64,000 bases of DNA from Planotetraspora mira (GCF_016863275.1 NZ_BOOO01000002.1:62001-126000); one strand, 5' to 3'. Numbered from the stretch's first letter, positions 1-8,410 are shown. Numbers and translations: made by a program. The notes: generated by a model from the sequence alone, not told the origin.

Positions 1-2
1 AG

Positions 3-236
3 GGCAGTTACTTCCCGCTGCCGCACGCGACGCCCGGCTCGGAGGACTTCTCCTTCGTGCTCCAGGAGGTGCCGGGCGCCTTCCTGCTCGTCGGCGCCTG
101 CCCGCCCGAACGCGACCCGTCGTCGGCGCCCGCCAACCACTCCCCCGACGCGATGTTCGACGACTCCGTCCTGTCGGACGGCGCCACCCTGTTCACCGAA
201 CTCGCCGTACGGCGCCTGGCTCTCGCCGGTAGCTGA
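3..236 (+). CDS. M20 family amidohydrolase/peptidase, C-terminal fragment
   Basis: The last 77 codons of a gene that begins left of the window. The fragment carries the C-terminal signature of M20 metallopeptidases and amidohydrolases (hippurate hydrolase/IAA-amino-acid hydrolase type): TPGSEDFSF near its start, where the Glu-Asp lies in the metal-binding half, and then NHSPDAMFDD, a conserved His-Ser/Asp stretch just before the last helix. These enzymes hydrolyse N-acyl amino acids with a dinuclear metal centre. The substrate cannot be told from this fragment. It converges on the PGPGW gene on the other strand, with only a short low-complexity spacer between them. Confidence 0.85.
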   Translation, partial: GSYFPLPHATPGSEDFSFVLQEVPGAFLLVGACPPERDPSSAPANHSPDAMFDDSVLSDGATLFTELAVRRLALAGS

Positions 237-255
237 AGCCAGCCACCGCGAGTCG

Positions 256-300
256 CCCTCACCCTCGCGCTCGCGCTCGCCCTCACCCTCACCCTCGCCC
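256..300. repeat. Low-complexity CCCTCA/CTCGCG hexamer-like tract
   Basis: A run of near-hexameric units (CCCTCA, CCCTCG, CTCGCG) fills the gap between two convergent genes and reaches into the last codons of the minus-strand gene. It may be a slippage-prone remnant. No terminator-like hairpin with a T run is visible here. Confidence 0.6.
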
Positions 301-717
301 GAGGAGGTCGCGCGCCTTCTCGATCAGGTCGATCCCCAGGGTGAACTTGACCGTCGCCCACACGATGGCGGCCGCCACGATCAGGGTCAGCACCCCTGCC
401 ACGATGCGGACGACCCAGTTCTGCCGCTTCAGCCAGTCGGTGGCCGCCATCACCTTCTCCTTGGCGATCTGCAGCAGCCTCGACGCCCAGGCGAACTCCG
501 TGGCGAGCACGGCGAGGCCCGCGAAGACCACGAGCCAGCCCGGTCCGGGGAACGGCACCATGATGAGCCCGGTGACGATGATGGCCGTGCCGAGCACTCC
601 CACGACGATCTTGAGCGTCAGCCGGCCGGCCGGAGTGGCACGAATGCGATCGAGAAAGCCCATCTCCTCCGCCAGAACGACCTTCCCCGTGTCGCCGTGC
701 TCCTCGGTCGTCGCCAT
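289..717 (-). CDS. TIGR02611/PGPGW family transmembrane protein
   Basis: A small membrane protein of about 142 residues. The hallmark PFPGPGWL motif sits between two hydrophobic segments (about residues 35-80), followed by FAWASRLL, and a third membrane segment lies near the C-terminus (VRIVAGVLTLIVAAAIVWA). This matches the actinobacterial PGPGW family of unknown function. I chose the ATG at 717 over an upstream in-frame TTG (735) because a G-rich Shine-Dalgarno-like stretch lies just before it. The family name rests on the motif. No partner gene suggests a role. Confidence 0.8.
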   Translation of the reverse strand: MATTEEHGDTGKVVLAEEMGFLDRIRATPAGRLTLKIVVGVLGTAIIVTGLIMVPFPGPGWLVVFAGLAVLATEFAWASRLLQIAKEKVMAATDWLKRQNWVVRIVAGVLTLIVAAAIVWATVKFTLGIDLIEKARDLLGRG

Positions 718-766
718 ACGGCCCACCCCCCACAAATAAGAATAATGACCACCCCCACCCCCTGCG

Positions 767-978
767 CGTGATCATGCACAGGTTCGGAGAAGTAGGCCCT
801 GACCTGCGCAATCCCCCATCGTGATCATGCACGGATTCGGAGAAACCGGCTCCGACATGCACCGATCCCCGCCGTGATCATGCGCAAGTTCGTGAACCAC
901 TCACCCGACCTGGGCGTACAACAGTCGTGATCATGCACGAGAAGCACGCCGGGCGTCCACGTCTCACTCGTTCATTCC
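767..978 (+). repeat. 53-bp periodic repeat array, forward-oriented half (4 units)
   Basis: Four consecutive 53-bp units start at 767, 820, 873 and 926. Each begins with CGTGATCATGC, so the TGATCA cores lie at 769, 822, 875 and 928, exactly 53 bp apart. Unit 1 contains a near-perfect inverted repeat (TGCACAGGT ... ACCTGCGCA) around an 18-nt loop. Units 3 and 4 are increasingly degenerate outside the core. A C-rich tract (747-766) precedes unit 1. No ORF is credible here. The whole stretch 718-1290 is otherwise non-coding. Confidence 0.9.
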
Positions 979-1229
979 CCATCAGGTACACCACAACGGC
1001 CCGGCTGCATGATCACGCATATCGAATGCGCAGGTCAGCCGGGCCGTCCACGAAGGTGCGCATGATCACGATGGGGGATCGCGCAGGTCGGGGCTTACTT
1101 GTCCGAACCTGCGCATGATCACGACCGGGGTTTGCGCAGGTCAGGGCCCACTTCTCCGAACCTGCGCATGATCACGACCGGGGTTTGGGCACGTCGGACG
1201 GGCCGGACCCGAACCTGTGCATGATCACG
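965..1229 (-). repeat. 53-bp periodic repeat array, reverse-oriented half (5 units)
   Basis: Five units of the same repeat in inverted orientation, each ending CATGATCACG, with TGATCA cores at 1010, 1063, 1116, 1169 and 1222 (again exactly 53 bp). The unit at 1124-1176 is nearly the reverse complement of unit 1 of the forward half and has a perfect 9-bp stem TGCGCAGGT/ACCTGCGCA. The two halves face each other with an 82-bp step between cores at the switch point. A G-rich tract follows the last unit (about 1230-1265), mirroring the C-rich tract on the other side. Confidence 0.9.
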
Positions 1230-1290
1230 GCGGAGGGGTTGCGCAAAGGTTGGCGGTGGGGGTGGATTTGTCGGATTCGGGTGAGGCAGC

Positions 1291-2625
1291 ATGCCTTACA
1301 TGTTCGACCGGAAACGCCTCCACGCCCTGCTCGAACGCGAGCGCCGGAACTACGAAGCGCGACTGCCGCGCAGCCGCGCGGCCTACGACGGCGCCGGATC
1401 CCTTCTCGGTCGCGTGCCGATGACCTGGATGAACAAGGCCGCCGGGCGGTTCCCCGCCTACCTCGACGAGGCACGTGGCGCGCGCGTCCGCGACATCGAC
1501 GGCTTCGAGTACGTCGACTTCTGCCTCGGCGACACCGGCGCGATGGCCGGCCACTCCCCCGAGCCCGTCATGCGTGCCGTACGGAACCGTCTGGGGTTCA
1601 CCGCCATGCTCCCAAGCGAGGACGCCCAACTCGTCGGCGCCGAGCTGACCCGCCGGTTCAAGGTCGGCCTGTGGAGCTTCAGCCTGACCGCGACCGACGC
1701 CAACCGGTGGGCCCTCCGCCTGGCGCGCCAGATCACCCGCAGGCCGAAGATCCTGGTGTTCAACTACTGCTATCACGGCACCGTCGACGAGACCGTGGTC
1801 ACGCTCGGCCCGGACGGCACCCTGCCCCGCCCCGGCAACGTCGGTCCTCCCGTCGACCCCGCGGAGACCACCCGGGTGGTCGAGTTCAACGACCTGGAGG
1901 CGCTGGAGCGGGAGCTCTCCCACGGCGACGTCGCCTGTGTGCTGATGGAGCCCGCGCTGACCAACATCGGCATCGTGCTGCCGGCCCCCGGGTTCCTGCC
2001 CGCCGTACGGGAACTGACCCGGCGGCACGGGACCCTGCTGATCAACGACGAGACCCACACCTTCTCGGCCGGCCCCGGAGGGTGCACCCGGGCCTGGGAC
2101 CTCGACCCGGACATCGTGACCATCGGCAAGGCGATCGCCGGCGGCGTCCCGATCGGCGCGTACGGCGTCACGCAGGAGGTGGCCGACCGGATCCTCGCCG
2201 AGGAGGGGGCCGACCTCGTCGACGTGGGCGGGGTCGGCGGCACGCTCGCGGGCAACGCCCTGTCGATCGCCGCCGCGCGCGCCACCCTCGAGGAGGTGCT
2301 CACGGACGACGCCTTCGCGTACATGACCACGCTGGCGTCCCGCTTCACCGACGGCGTGGCCAAGGCGATCGAGGGCCTGCCGTGGTCGATCACCCAACTC
2401 GGCGCCCGTACGGAATACCGCTTCGGCACCCCGGCGAACGGGGGCGAGTCCGCGGCGCTGTCGGACGACGATCTGGACGACTACTTCCATCTCTTCATGC
2501 ACAACCGCGGTGTGCTGATGACGCCGTTCCACAACATGGCCCTGATGTGCCCGTCGACCACCACCGAGGACGTCGACCTGCACACCGAGCTGTTCACGGC
2601 GGCCGTCCGGGAACTCACAGGTTGA
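1291..2625 (+). CDS. Class-III PLP-dependent aminotransferase (glutamate-1-semialdehyde aminomutase-like)
   Basis: A 444-residue fold type I PLP enzyme. The core motifs are visible: an NYCYHG block for cofactor stacking, the LINDETHTFS segment (Asp contacting the pyridine nitrogen) and IGKAIAGG with the Schiff-base lysine at about residue 280. This is the layout of class-III aminotransferases and of glutamate-1-semialdehyde 2,1-aminomutase. No haem pathway gene is nearby, and the usual SGTEA loop reads TATDA, so a housekeeping hemL role is unlikely. The substrate is unknown. A patatin-like gene follows after 41 bp, possibly co-transcribed. Confidence 0.8.
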   Translation: MPYMFDRKRLHALLERERRNYEARLPRSRAAYDGAGSLLGRVPMTWMNKAAGRFPAYLDEARGARVRDIDGFEYVDFCLGDTGAMAGHSPEPVMRAVRNRLGFTAMLPSEDAQLVGAELTRRFKVGLWSFSLTATDANRWALRLARQITRRPKILVFNYCYHGTVDETVVTLGPDGTLPRPGNVGPPVDPAETTRVVEFNDLEALERELSHGDVACVLMEPALTNIGIVLPAPGFLPAVRELTRRHGTLLINDETHTFSAGPGGCTRAWDLDPDIVTIGKAIAGGVPIGAYGVTQEVADRILAEEGADLVDVGGVGGTLAGNALSIAAARATLEEVLTDDAFAYMTTLASRFTDGVAKAIEGLPWSITQLGARTEYRFGTPANGGESAALSDDDLDDYFHLFMHNRGVLMTPFHNMALMCPSTTTEDVDLHTELFTAAVRELTG

Positions 2626-2666
2626 GCCCTCCTGTTTTCGGCGATCACGTCCCACATAATCGGGAT

Positions 2667-3494
2667 ATGACAAGTGCATTGGTGCTCGGCGGCGGAGGAG
2701 TCGCCGGGATCGCCTGGGAAGCCGGGATCGTCGCGGGCCTGCGCGAGCGTGGAATCGACCTCGGCACGGCCGACCGGATCATCGGGACGTCCGCGGGCTC
2801 GGTCACGGGCACGCTCATCGCCACGGGCGCCGACCTCGAGGCCGCCGTCACCCGCCAGGTGTCCACCGACACCGGCCCGGTCCAGACGGTGGCCTCCGAG
2901 GCCGTCATGGAGGCCTTCGGCATCCTGTTCGACCCGAACCTCGAGCCTCAGGAGGCGCGGCGGAGGGTGGGGCAGATGGCCCTCGCGGCTCCCACCGGTC
3001 CGGCCACGGCCCGGATCGAGAGAATCGGCGACCGGCTCCCGATCAAGGAGTGGCCCGACCGTGAGCTCCTGATCACCTCCGTGAACGCCGCGACCGGCGA
3101 GTTCGTCGTCTGGGACAAGGACTCCGGCGTCCCGCTGGTGCTCGCCGTGGCGTCCAGTTGCGCGGTCCCCATGGTCTACCCGCCCGTCGAGATCGCGGGT
3201 GAGCGCTACATCGACGGCGGAGTGCGTTCCCCCACGTCCGCGGACCTGGCCTCAGGGGCCGACCCCGTGGTGGTGCTGGAGCCACTGGGCCACATGTCTC
3301 CCCACGCCACGCTGGAGGCTGAGTTGCTCGCCGTCGGCACGGCCTCGACTCTGGTGATCCGGCCGGACGAGGCGACGATGGCCGTGTTCGGCGAGAACGT
3401 CCTCGACCCGGCCCTGTGGGGTCCGGCGTACAAGGCGGGAGTGGCCCAGACCGACGCGCTCGCCGAGTCCGTCGCGGCGGTGTGGAACGCGTAA
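2667..3494 (+). CDS. Patatin-like phospholipase family protein
   Basis: 275 residues with the complete patatin catalytic apparatus: the glycine-rich oxyanion hole GGGGVAG at residues 8-14, the nucleophile elbow GTSAG (Ser at about 42) and the dyad aspartate in DGG (about 183). Patatin-like enzymes hydrolyse acyl esters of lipids. No signal peptide is seen, so it is probably cytosolic. The ATG at 2667 puts the glycine-rich strand at the expected distance from the N-terminus. An upstream extension would run into the preceding gene. It follows the aminotransferase in the same direction. Confidence 0.85.
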   Translation: MTSALVLGGGGVAGIAWEAGIVAGLRERGIDLGTADRIIGTSAGSVTGTLIATGADLEAAVTRQVSTDTGPVQTVASEAVMEAFGILFDPNLEPQEARRRVGQMALAAPTGPATARIERIGDRLPIKEWPDRELLITSVNAATGEFVVWDKDSGVPLVLAVASSCAVPMVYPPVEIAGERYIDGGVRSPTSADLASGADPVVVLEPLGHMSPHATLEAELLAVGTASTLVIRPDEATMAVFGENVLDPALWGPAYKAGVAQTDALAESVAAVWNA

Positions 3495-3546
3495 AACAGG
3501 CCCCTACCTGACACATGGCGGCAGGAATTCAGGTCAGTATGCCCTC

Positions 3547-3966
3547 ATGGACGACATCCGTGAGATCAACCGGAAGACGATCGACGACTTCCGCGCCCAT
3601 GAGGGCGGCGGGCCCTTCGAGGGGCGGCCGATCCTCCTGCTGACCACGCGCGGCCGCAGGACCGGCAAACCGCACACCACCCCGATGATGTACATGAGGG
3701 ACGGCGACACGCTCGTGGTGTTCGCCTCCAACGCGGGCGGTGCCGCCCACACGGACTGGTACCACAACCTCCTCGCCGAGCCCAAGGTCACCGTCGAGAT
3801 CGGGCCGGAGGTGTACATCGCGATCGCCACGGCCACGTCGGGCGCGGAGCGGGAGCGCCTCTGGACGGCCGCCAAGCGGGACTACTCCTTCTTCTCCGAT
3901 CACGAGAAGTCGGCCGCGCCACGTGAGATCCCCGTGATCACCCTGGAGAGGATTCCGGAGATCTGA
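3547..3966 (+). CDS. Deazaflavin (F420)-dependent nitroreductase family protein
   Basis: 139 residues with the Ddn/PF04075 pattern: ILLLTTRGRRTGKPHTTPMMY (split-barrel strand plus basic cofactor loop), then FASNAGGAAHTDWYHNLLAEPKVTVEIG, which is highly typical of F420-dependent quinone or nitro reductases such as mycobacterial Ddn. The family uses reduced F420 to reduce quinones or nitroaromatics. The start at 3547 is the only reasonable one. It follows the patatin gene in the same direction after 52 bp. Its physiological substrate cannot be inferred. Confidence 0.85.
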   Translation: MDDIREINRKTIDDFRAHEGGGPFEGRPILLLTTRGRRTGKPHTTPMMYMRDGDTLVVFASNAGGAAHTDWYHNLLAEPKVTVEIGPEVYIAIATATSGAERERLWTAAKRDYSFFSDHEKSAAPREIPVITLERIPEI

Positions 3967-4043
3967 TCCGTTGAGTACCTGCCCGCCGTAATTCGACGGG
4001 GTACGCGTGTGAGAGGAGGGCGGTCAGGGGTAGCCGACCTCCC

Positions 4044-5329
4044 GTGCCCGATCATCTCTTACTCGCCGCGCAGGATCTGCGGCTGGACGTCAACGTCCTC
4101 GACTACGCGATCCTGGCGCTGTACTTCCTCGTCGTCCTCGGCATCGGCCTGGCCGCGCGCCGTGCCGTACGCACCAGCCTGGACTTCTTTCTGTCCGGCC
4201 GGTCCCTCCCGGCCTGGATCACCGGTCTGGCCTTCATGTCGGCCAACTCGGCGCCATCGAGATCCTCGGCATGGCCGCCAACGGCGCCCAGTACGGCCTG
4301 ATGACCGTCCACTACTACTGGATCGGCGCGGTCCCCGCGATGGTGTTCCTCGGCGTCGTCATGATGCCGTTCTACTACCGGTCGAAGGTGCACAGCGTCC
4401 CGGAGTTCCTGCGCAGGCGGTTCAACGGGCCGACGCAGCTGTTCAACGCGGCGACGTTCGCGATCGCGCAGATCCTCATCGCCGGCATCAACCTCTACGC
4501 CCTGGCGCTGGTCATGGACGCCCTGCTCGGCTGGCCGCTCTGGTCGTCGATCGTCGTCTCGGCGGCGATCGTGCTGGCGTACATCACACTCGGCGGCCTC
4601 TCCTCGGCGATCTACAACGAGGTCATGCAGTTCTTCGTCATCGTCGCCGGGCTCGTCCCCGTCGTGGTCATCGGGCTGATCCGCGTCGGCGGGTTCTCCG
4701 GCCTCGGCGAGAAGGTACGGCAGAGCGTGCTGGGCGACGGCGGACTGCACACCTGGGCGCAGACGGCGACATCCGGCAACCCCCTCGGCGCGAACTGGAT
4801 CGGCATCGTCTTCGGCCTCGTGCTCTCCTTCGGCTACTGGACGACGAACTTCGCCGAGGTCCAGCGCGCCCTGTCCGCGCGCAACACCAACGCGGCACGG
4901 CTCACCCCTATCGTGGCGGCCTATCCGAAGCTGGTCATCCCCATCGTCACGGTGATCCCCGGCCTGATCGCGCTCGTGCTGTTCAGCGACATCGGGAAGG
5001 ACGGCGGCCCCGAGTACAACGACGCCATCCCGCTGCTGATGGACCAGTTCCTGCCCAACGGCGTGCTCGGCATCGCCGTGACCGGCCTGCTCGCCTCGTT
5101 CATGGCCGGGATGGCGGCCAACATCAGCGGCTTCAACACGGTCTTCACCTACGACATCTGGAAGTCGCACATCCAGGGCGACCGGCCCGACGGCTGGTAC
5201 GTCCGGCTGGGCCGCCTGGCCACCGTAGGCGGCGTGCTCGGAGGCATCGGCACCGCGTTCATCGCCGCCGGGTTCAGCAACATCATGAACTACCTCCAGT
5301 ACATGCATTCACGCAACTCTTATGCGTGA
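4044..5329 (+). pseudogene. Sodium:solute symporter (SSS family), frameshifted and 3'-truncated
   Basis: The N-terminal part (4044 to about 4250) reads NVLDYAILALYFLVVLGIGLAARR...FFLSGRSLPAWITGLAFMSAN in one frame. The rest (from about 4250) continues in another frame with MAANGAQYGLMTVHYYWIGAVPAMVF and many membrane helices. One missing C in the AACCTCGGC-type context near 4246 explains the shift. The homology then stops at NIMNYLQ, followed by nine unrelated codons and a stop at 5329. The family is normally 480-550 residues with 13 helices, so several C-terminal helices are gone. The break lies about 370 bp before a tRNA-Pro fragment, so truncation by an integrative element is likely. Confidence 0.8.
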
Positions 5330-5690
5330 GGCCGTACGAGGTTTGCACAAGGCATCAGCACGAAGATCGGCAGTCCGCAGATCAGGCACTAGCAGGCCAA
5401 TCACCGACAGGCGCACCGACCAGGATGCGCACGGCACGTGATCATAGCGGCCGCTCAGGGCATGATTGGCGAGAACCTTCTCTACAAGGTCAAGGCGGCC
5501 CTAACCGGGCCGCACGCGCCGCCGGCACGGCGCACGCCGCCGCAGAGAGAGCGCCGGCCCGCAGGCCACGTGTAGCGGACTGGGGACCATCTGGTGACCA
5601 CACGTCATGCGCGTAGCCGAACAACCTGCACGTCACCAAACGTCGTGCATGACTGCCTGAAGGCTGTTGAGCTGCAAAAACGCCTACCCC
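5330..5690. other. Non-coding relic between truncated symporter and tRNA-Pro fragment
   Basis: No gene with credible coding structure is visible. The stretch lies on the element side of a tRNA-derived attachment site, so I infer it is the leftover right end of a lost integrative element. It contains one isolated CGTGATCAT near 5438 resembling the 53-bp repeat core, but without neighbours at 53-bp spacing. Confidence 0.4.
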
Positions 5691-5696
5691 CACTTC

Positions 5697-5738
5697 CTGG
5701 GGGTCAAGGGGTCGCAGGTTCAAATCCTGTCGTCCCGA
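5697..5738 (+). other. 3' half of a tRNA-Pro(GGG) gene (attR-like scar)
   Basis: From CTGGGGGTCAAG (anticodon loop with GGG plus the 3' anticodon stem) through the T arm GCAGG-TTCAAAT-CCTGT to the acceptor 3' strand CGTCCCG and discriminator A, this matches the 3' half of a bacterial tRNA-Pro(GGG). The 5' half is absent: the sequence before it cannot form the D arm or acceptor 5' strand. pSAM2-like actinobacterial integrative elements insert in tRNA-Pro genes and leave such 3' halves at one boundary. No intact tRNA-Pro lies to the left within the window. Confidence 0.75.
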
Positions 5739-5749
5739 CGCAGCTCAGA

Positions 5750-5780
5750 GGGCTGATCCGATTGATCGGGTCGGCCCTTT
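5750..5780 (+). terminator. Hairpin terminator after the tRNA-Pro remnant
   Basis: Arms GGGCTGATCCGAT (5750-5762) and ATCGGGTCGGCCC (5765-5777) pair over 13 positions including two G-U pairs, followed by TTT. Its position just past the tRNA 3' end suggests it was the terminator of the original tRNA-Pro gene. Confidence 0.6.
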
Positions 5781-5929
5781 CGGCGTCTTGGGGACCACGA
5801 TCATCTTGCGGCTGGCCTGCTAACGCTACTTGACCTGCGTCAAGGGGAGTCCGGCTGGTCAGGTCCCAAGCGTTCTCGATACATCAACTACTGCATCAAG
5901 GACCGAGCCTCCATCGAAGCCGGAGCGAC

Positions 5930-6400
5930 TCAGTTCCTTCGTTTGGCTTGTTCGTGGGCGATCAGGGCTTCGACCGCCGCGATGAAACCGGGTTCGAAGT
6001 CGCCGTAGGAGTGGTTTTTGACGATTTCCCAGCGGGCTGCGTTCTCGGGGATGGCCAGCATCCGGCATAGCGAGTCGCCGTCGCGTTTCATCTCGCGGAG
6101 CATGCGGTCGAAGTCGCCGCCCGTTCGCAGGTCATGAGCCACGAGGTAGCCGTCGAGGAGGACGCTCAGATAGACCAGGGCGCGTGCTTCCCGCTCGGAC
6201 GTCTCCGGAGGGATTCCGTGGACATCCATCCACAACTCCGGGTGATCCAACGCCGCCTGGTTGGCGAGGAAGAGATTCTGGATGTGCCCGGCACGACTGC
6301 TGAGCCGGGCCGTTCGCGCGCTCGACCACGCGATGAAAGCGCTGACGATCGCAACCACCAACGCCGCGACCGTCACCGAAATCGACAGAGCGTCGTTCAC
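5930..6400 (-). CDS. Hypothetical protein with one N-terminal membrane segment
   Basis: 156 residues. Residues 5-25 (ISVTVAALVVAIVSAFIAW) form a single membrane anchor. The rest is soluble and helical, with an ANQAALDHPELWMD motif and conserved-looking tryptophans (WMD, RWEIVKNHSYGDFEPGF). The GTG start at 6400 has a good AAGGAGA ribosome site five bases upstream. The layout resembles small actinobacterial proteins of the DUF6082 type (membrane anchor plus a domain recognising leaving-element regions), but I cannot confirm that from sequence alone. No functional partner is adjacent. Confidence 0.65.
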   Translation of the reverse strand: MNDALSISVTVAALVVAIVSAFIAWSSARTARLSSRAGHIQNLFLANQAALDHPELWMDVHGIPPETSEREARALVYLSVLLDGYLVAHDLRTGGDFDRMLREMKRDGDSLCRMLAIPENAARWEIVKNHSYGDFEPGFIAAVEALIAHEQAKRRN

Positions 6401-6495
6401 ACATTCTCCTTACGCGCTCACCTGTGAACCGCCTCACCATGAGACCCGATCCTTTACGCCCGTGTAGGGGCGGTCAACGGCCGATATCTTGAGGT

Positions 6496-6864
6496 GTGGA
6501 TGTGCATCGGTCAGATCTGATCCATACGGGGTGGATCTGGGAGGAGAACACGAGAGTTCTCTGTGAAGTTCTCGCGTGGCTGGTCGGCTATACATTCGAT
6601 GATCTTGACTGGATGGCGATCGGTGCCGCCCTGCCGGATACGGATGATGAGAATGAGGGACGTTGGTACAGCTACCCCTTGGTGGGTGGCAAGGCCACAC
6701 TCGAATTGCGACTGGCACAGGCGGTAGGCGGTTGTGAGTTGTCCTTTGAGGTCTTCGGATCTGCCGATGAGGTTCTCTCTGCGCAGATCAGGCTCGCGGG
6801 GGACATGGCCGCTCAGTATGTGATCATGAGCCGGAGGGCACAGCAAGGGCACATGACACTGTGA
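6496..6864 (+). CDS. Hypothetical protein, 122 residues
   Basis: Starts with GTG at 6496. The protein is acidic, rich in Trp and aromatic residues in its first half (GWIWEENTRVLCEVLAWLVGY), with predicted strand-rich segments (YSYPLVGGKATLELRLA, CELSFEVFG) and no membrane segment or signal. The size and composition are like small stand-alone proteins of actinobacterial accessory regions, some of which are immunity proteins. No recognised domain or motif supports a function. Its GC content is visibly lower than in the flanking core genes. Confidence 0.55.
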   Translation: MDVHRSDLIHTGWIWEENTRVLCEVLAWLVGYTFDDLDWMAIGAALPDTDDENEGRWYSYPLVGGKATLELRLAQAVGGCELSFEVFGSADEVLSAQIRLAGDMAAQYVIMSRRAQQGHMTL

Positions 6865-7120
6865 TCAGCTGCGAAATGCCGAGAACCACCGAGACGGCCG
6901 TTGCAGGTCAGCCCGGTGCTTCAGGGTCTTGTGGCAGGTCGCGGCGAGGGTCGATTACTTCAACCGCAAGTGACCGTGCGGAGCCGATCCGCTGCCCTCA
7001 CCGCATCCGATCCACGGCCAAGTCTTCTCATGCCAACTCCCGGAATGCCGGCAGAGCGTCCTGGCATCGAGCAGTTCCCCGCCACCGCCGCCGGGTATGC
7101 CACCCTTCTTCGCCCACCTC

Positions 7121-8008
7121 CTAGTGGTCCCTGGCCAGGGGCATCCGGAGGACGAAACATGCGCCACCCGAAGCGGAGTCTTCGACGTGGAGGCTGCCAT
7201 TGTGGGCGGAGGCGATGTCGTGGGCGATGGCCAGGCCGAGGCCGGTGCCTCCGCAGTCACGGCTGCGGGCCGAGTCCAGCCGGACGAAGCGATGGAAGAT
7301 CCGCTCGCGGTCGGCTTGGGCGATGCCTTCTCCGTCGTCGGCGATGGCCAGTTCGGCGCCGTCGCCTGCGGAGCGCAGGCTGATCCGTATCGTCTGTGCA
7401 GCGTGACGGTGGGCATTGTCGAGCAGATTGGTGAGCATTCGGTTGATATGAGATGGGACGGCATACACGGTCACCTCGGGGTCGAGGTGAAGCTGTATCT
7501 CCTGCCGCCCCGCGTCGCGGGCGACCACCTCACGGACCAATGCCGCGAGGTCCACCTCCTTCATCGTCGTCTCGTTGCCCGTACCCAGCCTGGCCAGCAG
7601 AAGAAGATCGGCGATGATGCTCTGCACCCGGCAAAGGTCACCGAGTGCCTCATCGAGGAGATCCGTCAGATCGATGTCATCCGGATACATCTGGGCGTCT
7701 TCCAGTCGCACGCGCAGCCCTGCGAGAGGAGTACGCAATTCATGTGAGGCGTCCAGAGCGAATTGCCGTTGCTGGTCGAGCGCTCGTTCCACGCGCCTGT
7801 CCGCCTCTTCCAGTCGCCCAAGGACCGTGTTGATCGTCCGGGCGAGCCGAACGATCTCGCCGTTCCCATGCACTTCCGGCAAGCGGTGGGACAAGTCGCC
7901 GACGTCGATGGCCGCCAGTTCGACACAAATGGCCGCGATGGCATCAATACATCCGGCCTCGGGCCCGCCACGAAAGACCTTTCTCATGTCCGCGCTCCCC
8001 TCCGCCAC
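7121..8008 (-). CDS. Sensor histidine kinase lacking the sensor/membrane part
   Basis: 295 residues. Residues 35-65 are a HAMP-like segment (GDLSHRLPEVHGNGEIVRLARTINTVLGRL). The dimerisation box follows with the phospho-accepting His in FALDASHELRTPL, then the ATPase core: N box LLDNAHRHA, G1 ADDGEGI, F box FHRFVRLD and G2 GGTGLGLAI. The usual N-terminal membrane helices and extracytoplasmic sensor are absent. The ORF starts only about 35 codons before HAMP. No response regulator is adjacent on either strand. It may be a soluble orphan kinase or a 5'-truncated gene. Confidence 0.8.
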   Translation of the reverse strand: MAEGSADMRKVFRGGPEAGCIDAIAAICVELAAIDVGDLSHRLPEVHGNGEIVRLARTINTVLGRLEEADRRVERALDQQRQFALDASHELRTPLAGLRVRLEDAQMYPDDIDLTDLLDEALGDLCRVQSIIADLLLLARLGTGNETTMKEVDLAALVREVVARDAGRQEIQLHLDPEVTVYAVPSHINRMLTNLLDNAHRHAAQTIRISLRSAGDGAELAIADDGEGIAQADRERIFHRFVRLDSARSRDCGGTGLGLAIAHDIASAHNGSLHVEDSASGGACFVLRMPLARDH

Positions 8009-8151
8009 GCACAGAGGTTGATTACGTGGCTGACGGGTGATCGACCGACGCTCGGCTGCACAACACCACAGTGATGGTGACCTCTCGGGCCGATCAGGTC
8101 GCGGCCAGCTTCCACCTGGAATGCTGGCACGCAGGCACCGCTGCCGTCAGA

Positions 8152-8167
8152 TGGACGATTTCGTCCA
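8152..8167. promoter_or_regulatory. Palindromic operator candidate TGGAC-N6-GTCCA (site 1)
   Basis: TGGACGATTTCGTCCA is a 16-bp inverted repeat (7-bp arms, 2-bp centre). A closely related site lies 288 bp to the right. It is in the spacer between two divergent histidine kinase genes, 144 bp upstream of the minus-strand kinase. Confidence 0.5.
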
Positions 8168-8410
8168 GCTTGGTCTTGTGGGTTGATGTTGTCAAGACCT
8201 TCCGACGCGACGATCCGAAACGGCCGAACCCAGACGTGATCCGGCCGCGATGCAGGATGAAAAGCTCTTGGCGTTCGCTCCCGACATGGCGCTGAACTGG
8301 GTCAAAGGTCACATTAGGAAAGATCGCTAGAAACGATCAGCGACAGCCTGCGATCCGTCTCGCCCGCATCGCGCCGAGTCATAGTAGCTTCGAGATCTTG
8401 ACATTGCGAG

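Noticed and set aside
767-1229. CRISPR array
   Set aside because: Units are related over their entire 53 bp and degenerate gradually. There are no unique spacers, no cas genes, and the orientation flips.
1225-2679. 484-codon minus-strand frame
   Set aside because: Shadow of the aminotransferase gene, whose PLP motifs are intact.
4103-5308. A 401-codon open frame antisense to the symporter
   Set aside because: Composition rich in Asp, His and Arg typical of shadow frames; the opposite strand has a clear, if broken, transporter.
5438-5446. Single CGTGATCAT as another 53-bp repeat unit
   Set aside because: No neighbour at 53 bp and no similarity beyond the core; likely chance.
6901-7383. 160-codon plus-strand frame at the end of the first kinase
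   Set aside because: Overlaps the conserved kinase ATPase domain on the other strand, with an Arg/Gly-rich shadow composition.
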